64,000 nucleotides of DNA from NCBI GenBank assembly GCA_900491605.1, contig UESW01001672.1:295030-359029 (forward strand), in the 5' to 3' direction. The translations under genes were made by a program, and so were the position numbers. Of this stretch, positions 59,544-64,000 are shown in pieces. Each line of letters begins with the position of its first letter. Position 1 is the first letter of the stretch. Origin of the DNA: Calamus simplicifolius. Taxonomy: Eukaryota > Streptophyta > Magnoliopsida > Arecales > Arecaceae. Below the pieces are notes generated by a model. That model saw only the letters and a list, made by a program, of their open reading frames with translations. It ran no database searches and was not told where the DNA came from.

Positions 59544-60773
59544 CTACATTATGTCATAGTCTTCATATGGATCCTGGGCATCTTGTAGATATAGTTGATC
59601 TGTTGGCTTGGGCTGGGATGAACTGATATCCTCCTCCTCATCAGAGTCTCCTAGTTGTGATAATTCCTCTAGTAATTTTTTCTTTAGTTCCTTTTTGTTA
59701 GGAGTTTTGCTTGAAGAAGGCAAAGTTGTGGTTTTCTCTGGAACAGGTTTTTCTATTTTTGGGAATTGTCTGGGGCTATCATAAGTAACTAGCCATCGGC
59801 TGATGTTACTTAGTGATAATCTTTCTCCGGATTGAAAGTTTTTCCACCACTTGATCCTAAATCGTCTTTCTAGGATAAGTGGATACTGTTGATCAAGGGA
59901 TCTACCAACAGCAAAATCCCATCCCACAATCCATGGAACTTGAAATTCAATTGTGAACATCATACTTTTATTTCCATAATGGGCTGTTTTGAGTCGATCG
60001 TGGAAATAAACCCATGCTGATAATGCTGGTTCTGGAATTATTTCTTTTGTTATCCCAAAGTAGGTCCACCAATCATGAATCCAGCTTGGGATTCTTTTGT
60101 CTATCTTTGGACTGAAATTGAGGAACCAACTATGGTCCGTGGGCTTAAGATATAAAGCTTTATACCAGGCTTCCTGGTAGTCAAAATAGTTGTATTGAGA
60201 AGGCTGGTATTTTTGAGAAAAGGTTCTGGGCTGATATGGGTTTCCCCATTCTTGTTTAGTCATAAACTTCTTAATCTTACATTTTGAATAGGCGACTGCC
60301 TCTGAGTTTTGTTCTGATGTATGGGTTATTTCAGCTGAGTCTGTGTCGACTAAAATAAACTCATAATATTCCTGGGTTTTAAGGGGATTTTGAAACCCTT
60401 TGGGTAGGTGGTATTGCATGATTTTTCCATTAATCGAAGGGAAAATTCTGGACAGCTTGGGGGTTTGGTTGTCTCCTATTTCGTCTGGTTCTAAGAGTTT
60501 AACGGTAAGAGAGCAATTTTTACTATAATATGGGTTGAACACGGGAGACTTGGAAGGACTAGACCTAGTCTGCTCAGTAGTAGTACTGGGACTAGGAGGC
60601 GATCGCTTTAGAGTTGCTTGGGAATAGGTTTGAGAAGGCGAGACTAAGGCTGAATATTGAGGTCTAAGAGAGAGAAGAGTTCTGGGTGGAGTTAGTACTG
60701 AGTATGGGTTGCTGAGAGGGATTGGAACTATTGATTTTGCATAGGATGCTTTTGTTCTGGGTCTGTCTGACAT
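59544..60773 (-). CDS. Virus-like ORF of unknown function downstream of the polymerase (409 codons)
   Basis: The N-terminal 85 residues are Ser/Pro/Thr-rich and probably disordered. The middle (about 90-340) is an aromatic-rich, folded-looking domain with FMTKQEWGNPYQP, YFDYQEAWYKALYL, PSWIHDWWTYFG and VPWIVGWDF words. The C-terminus has a Lys-rich stretch, then acidic GDSDEEED. Its start lies inside the polymerase ORF in another frame. By position it corresponds to ORFs found after pol in some caulimovirids (CaMV ORF VI, RTBV ORF4), but I see no sequence motif that links it to either. It ends with TAG, after which the same frame is open for 122 more codons. Function not assigned. Confidence 0.8.
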   Translation of the reverse strand: MSDRPRTKASYAKSIVPIPLSNPYSVLTPPRTLLSLRPQYSALVSPSQTYSQATLKRSPPSPSTTTEQTRSSPSKSPVFNPYYSKNCSLTVKLLEPDEIGDNQTPKLSRIFPSINGKIMQYHLPKGFQNPLKTQEYYEFILVDTDSAEITHTSEQNSEAVAYSKCKIKKFMTKQEWGNPYQPRTFSQKYQPSQYNYFDYQEAWYKALYLKPTDHSWFLNFSPKIDKRIPSWIHDWWTYFGITKEIIPEPALSAWVYFHDRLKTAHYGNKSMMFTIEFQVPWIVGWDFAVGRSLDQQYPLILERRFRIKWWKNFQSGERLSLSNISRWLVTYDSPRQFPKIEKPVPEKTTTLPSSSKTPNKKELKKKLLEELSQLGDSDEEEDISSSQPKPTDQLYLQDAQDPYEDYDIM

Positions 60774-63172
60774 CTTGTTCCTGTAAGGAATTCTCGTGTC
60801 AGAAAGTCTGGTAAACTATTTTCTGTGCCTTTTAGAAATTCTATTTCAAAATCAAATACTGATAAAATAGCTTGCCATCTGGCAAAGATTTGTTTTGAAA
60901 CAAGATTTTCAATATCCTTTTCTAAAACTTCTTTGGCTGGTTTGCAATCAATTCTGAGAAGGAATTTTTTGAAATATAAATCCTCTTGGAATTTTTGTAC
61001 GCATAGGACTATTGACAAAACTTCCTTTTTTACTATGCTATAATTCGTTTGAGCATTAGTCCATATTCCCGAGTGATATCTAACTAATGTTTCTTTGTTA
61101 TGGGTTTTTTGTTTGAGGATTCCTCCAAATCCTATTTCTGAGGCATCTGTCTCTACTATTACTAAGGCTGCCGGGTCTAGTAATTCTAGGCAAGGAAGGT
61201 TTTTGACTATAGTTTTTACTTTTTTGACTACTTTGGTATGTTCTTCTGTCCATCCCTTTTTCTTTTTTCTAAGCTGAGCGTATAGGGGTTCTAGGGTGAT
61301 TCTGATGTTTGGGATAAAGTCTGAGACATAATTAAGGCATCCTAGAAATCGTTGTAATTGGGTTTTTTCTTTGATTTCATCTGGAAATTTATCTGCGAAT
61401 TCTATCGACCTTTCTATGGGTTTAATAGTTCCCAAATAAATATAGTGCCCTAGAAATCTGACCTTGGTCTGAAAGATTTTGATCTTGGGTGCTGAGATTG
61501 CTAGCCCATTTTGTTTTGCTAAATTGTGAAAGAGTCTAATGTGTTTAACATGTTTTTCTAGATCTTCTGAGAAGATAAGGACGTCATCTATATAAACTAT
61601 TATGAACTGGGTAAATTGATTAAAGATTTCATTCATCATGTTCTGGAATTCGCTAGGGGCATTTTTTAAACCAAAAGGCATTACATTCCATTCGTAATGT
61701 CCAAATGGTACAGTGAACGCTGTTTTGTATCTATCTTCTTCAGTTATTTGTATCTGCCAAAATCCTGATTTCATGTCAAACTTGAAAAATATCTTTGCCT
61801 TATATAGTCTGGATAACAAGTCTTTTTTATTAGGTATGGGATATCTAATCCATTCTAAAACTTTATTCAAAGGTTTATAATTTATGACTAGTCTAGGTGT
61901 TCCTCTTTCTAATTCCGAGGCTTTCTGGACATAAAAGGCTGAACATGACCATGGAGACTTGCTTGGTCTAATAAGTCTTTTGTCTAAGAGATCCGCTATC
62001 TCCTTTTTACAATATTCTAATAGTTCTAGGTTCATCTGAATTGGTCTGGCCTTTGTTGGGATATTAGTTTCTTTGAAGTCTTTAATATAGGGCAAGCTGA
62101 CCTGGTGCTTCTTTCTATTCCAGAAGGCTGTAGGGTCTTGGCTACACAATTCTTTTTCTAATTTTTCTTGGATATCTTTTATTTTGGTTTTCCATGATTT
62201 TTGATGTAGTTGTTCTTCTATTCTGTTTGTCTTTATTTCTTCTTTAAGTTGTTGTTTTTTATCCTTCAAGGATTGTATCTTTTGGCTGGAATCTTTTAGT
62301 TGATTAATTTTTTTGAGTTCAACAGGGCTTACGAATTTGAAGGTGACTGGGTTTTCTAAGACATAAGTGGTTATGCCTTCTTTATTAATTTCTAGTCCAT
62401 AGAGGAGTGTTAGAAATGGTGTACCTAGAATGACTGTTTGGATATCTTTAACTACAATGAAAGTTGTTTTAAAGCAAATGTTGTTTTGGCAGACATGCAC
62501 ATCTGGAATTTTATATTTTACTTTAAGGTTTTTACTGTTGGCTGTATAGAGTTTTTCTATGGTTTCTTCATAATATTTTCTAGGAAATAGTTCCTCTGGA
62601 ATGCAATTCATGTCTGCTCCCGAGTCTACTAGAGCATAGGTTTCCCTAATCTCATTTTTGACTACTAGATTCACTTTAATGTGCCACTTTTGTCTTTTAA
62701 TTATCGTAGTATGATCTTCTTGTTCTTTTTCTGCTGGTTTTTCTAAAGATTCTTCTTTTCCTTTATTTGATTTTTTTAGATTTTGTATTTTTGACTGTAC
62801 TTTTTTAATTTCTTGTCTTATTTGTTCGTTTTCTAGTTTAGGTTGTTTCATTAATCTTATTTTGGGGTTTTCTTCTTGTCTGATTGTTTTTAGAGTCTCT
62901 GTTTCATTTTGTTGGATTGATTCTTTATTGTTACTGTCGGGTTTTTCTTGGTTTAACTGTTTTCCTTCTATTTGAGGATATTTTAGGGTCTGGTTCTTAT
63001 AATAATTTCTTTTTCTAAGAGAGTTATCTTCTGAATTAATTACTCCCAATGATTTGAAAGGGCGTTGGTCTTGTATTTCTAGCCATTTTAAGTACTTATT
63101 CTTGATTTCCTTATTTTGGCATGCTACCTTAAGCCATACAAAGTAAGGAATCTCTAGTCTTAGTTCTTTCAT
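60728..63172 (-). CDS. Pararetroviral aspartic protease / reverse transcriptase / RNase H polyprotein (814 codons)
   Basis: It copies packaged RNA into DNA after processing by its own protease (family knowledge). Residues 1-165 are a Lys/Glu-rich coiled-coil-like region of unknown role. The protease active site DSGAD is near 183-187 and ILGTPF near 249. RT spans about 355-600, with INYKPLNK, the FDMKSGFWQI block and YIDD near 527-530. RNase H spans about 670-795, with the acidic set in VETDAS, KKEV, RIDC and LPDF. All catalytic residues I can identify are present and there is no internal stop. The start overlaps the preceding 66-codon ORF as ATGA. An in-frame stop lies six codons upstream, so this ATG is the start. 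The 3' end overlaps the next ORF by 46 nt. Confidence 0.93.
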   Translation of the reverse strand: MKELRLEIPYFVWLKVACQNKEIKNKYLKWLEIQDQRPFKSLGVINSEDNSLRKRNYYKNQTLKYPQIEGKQLNQEKPDSNNKESIQQNETETLKTIRQEENPKIRLMKQPKLENEQIRQEIKKVQSKIQNLKKSNKGKEESLEKPAEKEQEDHTTIIKRQKWHIKVNLVVKNEIRETYALVDSGADMNCIPEELFPRKYYEETIEKLYTANSKNLKVKYKIPDVHVCQNNICFKTTFIVVKDIQTVILGTPFLTLLYGLEINKEGITTYVLENPVTFKFVSPVELKKINQLKDSSQKIQSLKDKKQQLKEEIKTNRIEEQLHQKSWKTKIKDIQEKLEKELCSQDPTAFWNRKKHQVSLPYIKDFKETNIPTKARPIQMNLELLEYCKKEIADLLDKRLIRPSKSPWSCSAFYVQKASELERGTPRLVINYKPLNKVLEWIRYPIPNKKDLLSRLYKAKIFFKFDMKSGFWQIQITEEDRYKTAFTVPFGHYEWNVMPFGLKNAPSEFQNMMNEIFNQFTQFIIVYIDDVLIFSEDLEKHVKHIRLFHNLAKQNGLAISAPKIKIFQTKVRFLGHYIYLGTIKPIERSIEFADKFPDEIKEKTQLQRFLGCLNYVSDFIPNIRITLEPLYAQLRKKKKGWTEEHTKVVKKVKTIVKNLPCLELLDPAALVIVETDASEIGFGGILKQKTHNKETLVRYHSGIWTNAQTNYSIVKKEVLSIVLCVQKFQEDLYFKKFLLRIDCKPAKEVLEKDIENLVSKQIFARWQAILSVFDFEIEFLKGTENSLPDFLTREFLTGTRCQTDPEQKHPMQNQ

Positions 63173-63369
63173 AAAACTATAGTACTCTTGTTAAGGGTCT
63201 CTCTTTCTTCTGTACTTATGGTCTCAAAGAGCCATTTTCTTTTTTCTTTATTTTGTTCTGATAGAAAATCTACCTTGATTTGTTCTTTGTCTATTTCATA
63301 TTCTTTTAAGGTTATAGGTTTATCTTTTAATTGATTAAAGAGTTCATTTCTCATAATTTGTCTTAACAT
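63169..63369 (-). CDS. Short ORF upstream of the pararetroviral polymerase (66 codons)
   Basis: It is Lys/Glu-rich (MLRQIMRNELFNQLKDK at its start) and ends in TGA that shares ATGA with the polymerase start, an arrangement that would allow termination-reinitiation. The frame is open for 12 codons before the ATG (Pro/Lys-rich), to a TAA. It may be a full small protein or the C-terminal remnant of a longer upstream viral ORF. No recognised domain. Confidence 0.55.
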   Translation of the reverse strand: MLRQIMRNELFNQLKDKPITLKEYEIDKEQIKVDFLSEQNKEKRKWLFETISTEERETLNKSTIVL

Positions 63370-63465
63370 GTTTAGGACTTCTTTTGGTTTAGGTTTGGGT
63401 GTTTAGGATTCATAGTTCTCTAACCTTTAACATTTTAAGCCTCTAAACCTTAGTTAATCTCTTAA

Positions 63466-63612
63466 TTATTTGTTCCACTGCTTTCTAGGGTTTGATGATG
63501 AGTCAGGAACACTGCCGGGAACACTGCTGGTCTTACGCTCCTTTCTGCCAGTCTTACGCTTACCAACGACCTCGGTCTCCTGGTCATCATGTCCTAAGAA
63601 CCTGGTGGATAA
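63466..63612 (-). other. Open basic segment in the region upstream of the short ORF
   Basis: A 48-codon open frame without ATG encodes a basic run (GKRKTGRKERK) between a DDQETEVV stretch and a Ser-rich end. It could be a remnant of a nucleic-acid-binding or nuclear-targeted region, or chance. Confidence 0.3.
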
Positions 63613-64000
63613 CTAAGAGGCCCGCTTAACTAAAGTTTTTCCACTTAATATGTTAAGAGCTAGGGAACTATGTTTCCTAACACCCTGTCCCTTTACTGGA
63701 AGGGTAAAGTCAGGGTTTAATCTAACTGAGTTTATAACCACAATTTTTTATGTTAAAAATTGGTGCTGTGCTTTTGTGCAAAAATTAGATAGCATAATTA
63801 AAAGCTGTAGAACAACTATTGTAAAAATAGTTTTCTTAGATCTAAAAGCTCACGTCTGGCCAGGGGCTCATTACTCCCATGGGTCATAGACATATTTGCA
63901 TATGTCCGCTCAGGAGGCGTGATGCTTTTGATTTAAGGAAAAGGAAAAACATACTGAAAGTAAAAAAAGAGAGATGCAAACATGCTGAAAGAAAGGCTAG
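63613..64000. other. Non-coding sequence at the window end
   Basis: AT-rich with no ORF or element end recognised. It is either viral leader or a degraded upstream ORF; the virus part may continue beyond the window. Confidence 0.4.

Larger units (their letters stand above)
59018..64000 (-). mobile_element. Endogenous pararetrovirus (Caulimoviridae-like), partial
   Basis: On the minus strand, from right to left, it has a leader-like region, a 66-codon ORF, an 814-codon protease/RT/RNase H ORF, an overlapping 409-codon ORF and a non-coding region with a candidate tRNA-Met primer site. Compact overlapping ORFs and polymerase phrases such as IPTKARPIQMN and the FDMKSGFWQI block are caulimovirid-like, not Ty3. 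No integrase is present. Movement and coat proteins were not recognised; they may lie beyond 64000 or be absent. Both ends are uncertain. The genus was not assigned. Confidence 0.8.

Noticed and set aside
60728..63172. Ty3 (gypsy) retrotransposon pol
   Set aside because: No integrase follows RNase H, the ORF ends shortly after it, no flanking LTRs were seen, and the RT phrases are closer to caulimovirids as I recall them. An RT tree would settle it.

Overview
The window is eukaryotic nuclear DNA from a flowering plant. The evidence is AT-rich sequence, a gene split by GT-AG introns, nested Ty1/copia elements, hAT-type non-autonomous elements, truncated LINE tails and an endogenous pararetrovirus. 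The very long repeat-filled introns and the BARE/Angela-like copia (about 2-kb LTRs, long leader) suggest a large-intron monocot, perhaps a palm. The species is a guess.

Layout. (1) About 3.2-35.3 kb, minus strand: one host gene. Eleven coding exons (A at 29257-30045 down to K at 3217-3541) join in phase into about 766 residues of a secreted or membrane-anchored glycine-rich protein, recalled as the Arabidopsis At5g11700/At4g32920/At5g47020 family. A candidate 5'-UTR exon and TATA box lie at 35142-35322. The start-codon exon was not found. The C-terminal exons lie left of 3217 and were not recognised in the window. Exon A carries an apparent 1-nt deletion, and one intron has a GC donor. (2) The introns hold a decayed copia (10363-15541) that itself contains a 36-bp LINE tail, other LINE tails with 18-19-bp target duplications, two hAT-like elements and a diverged inverted-repeat pair. 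(3) 35.8-58.2 kb: a nest of elements. A SIRE-like copia (37302-41620) is broken by a minus-strand copia (41621 onward). That copia is split in its protease region by a plus-strand copia of the same family (46925-57079; 5-bp duplication AAAAG). LTR pieces rich in GTCGAC follow to about 58.2 kb. (4) 58.2-64 kb, minus strand: tandem repeats, then a caulimovirid-like endogenous pararetrovirus. It has a 66-codon ORF, an uninterrupted 814-codon protease/RT/RNase H ORF, an overlapping 409-codon ORF of unknown function, and a downstream non-coding region with a candidate tRNA-Met primer site. No movement or coat protein was recognised before the window ends.

The only host gene seen is the glycine-rich one. 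The other coding sequence belongs to mobile or viral elements, mostly broken except for the viral polymerase ORF. I saw no CRISPR array, rRNA, tRNA or bacterial-type operon.
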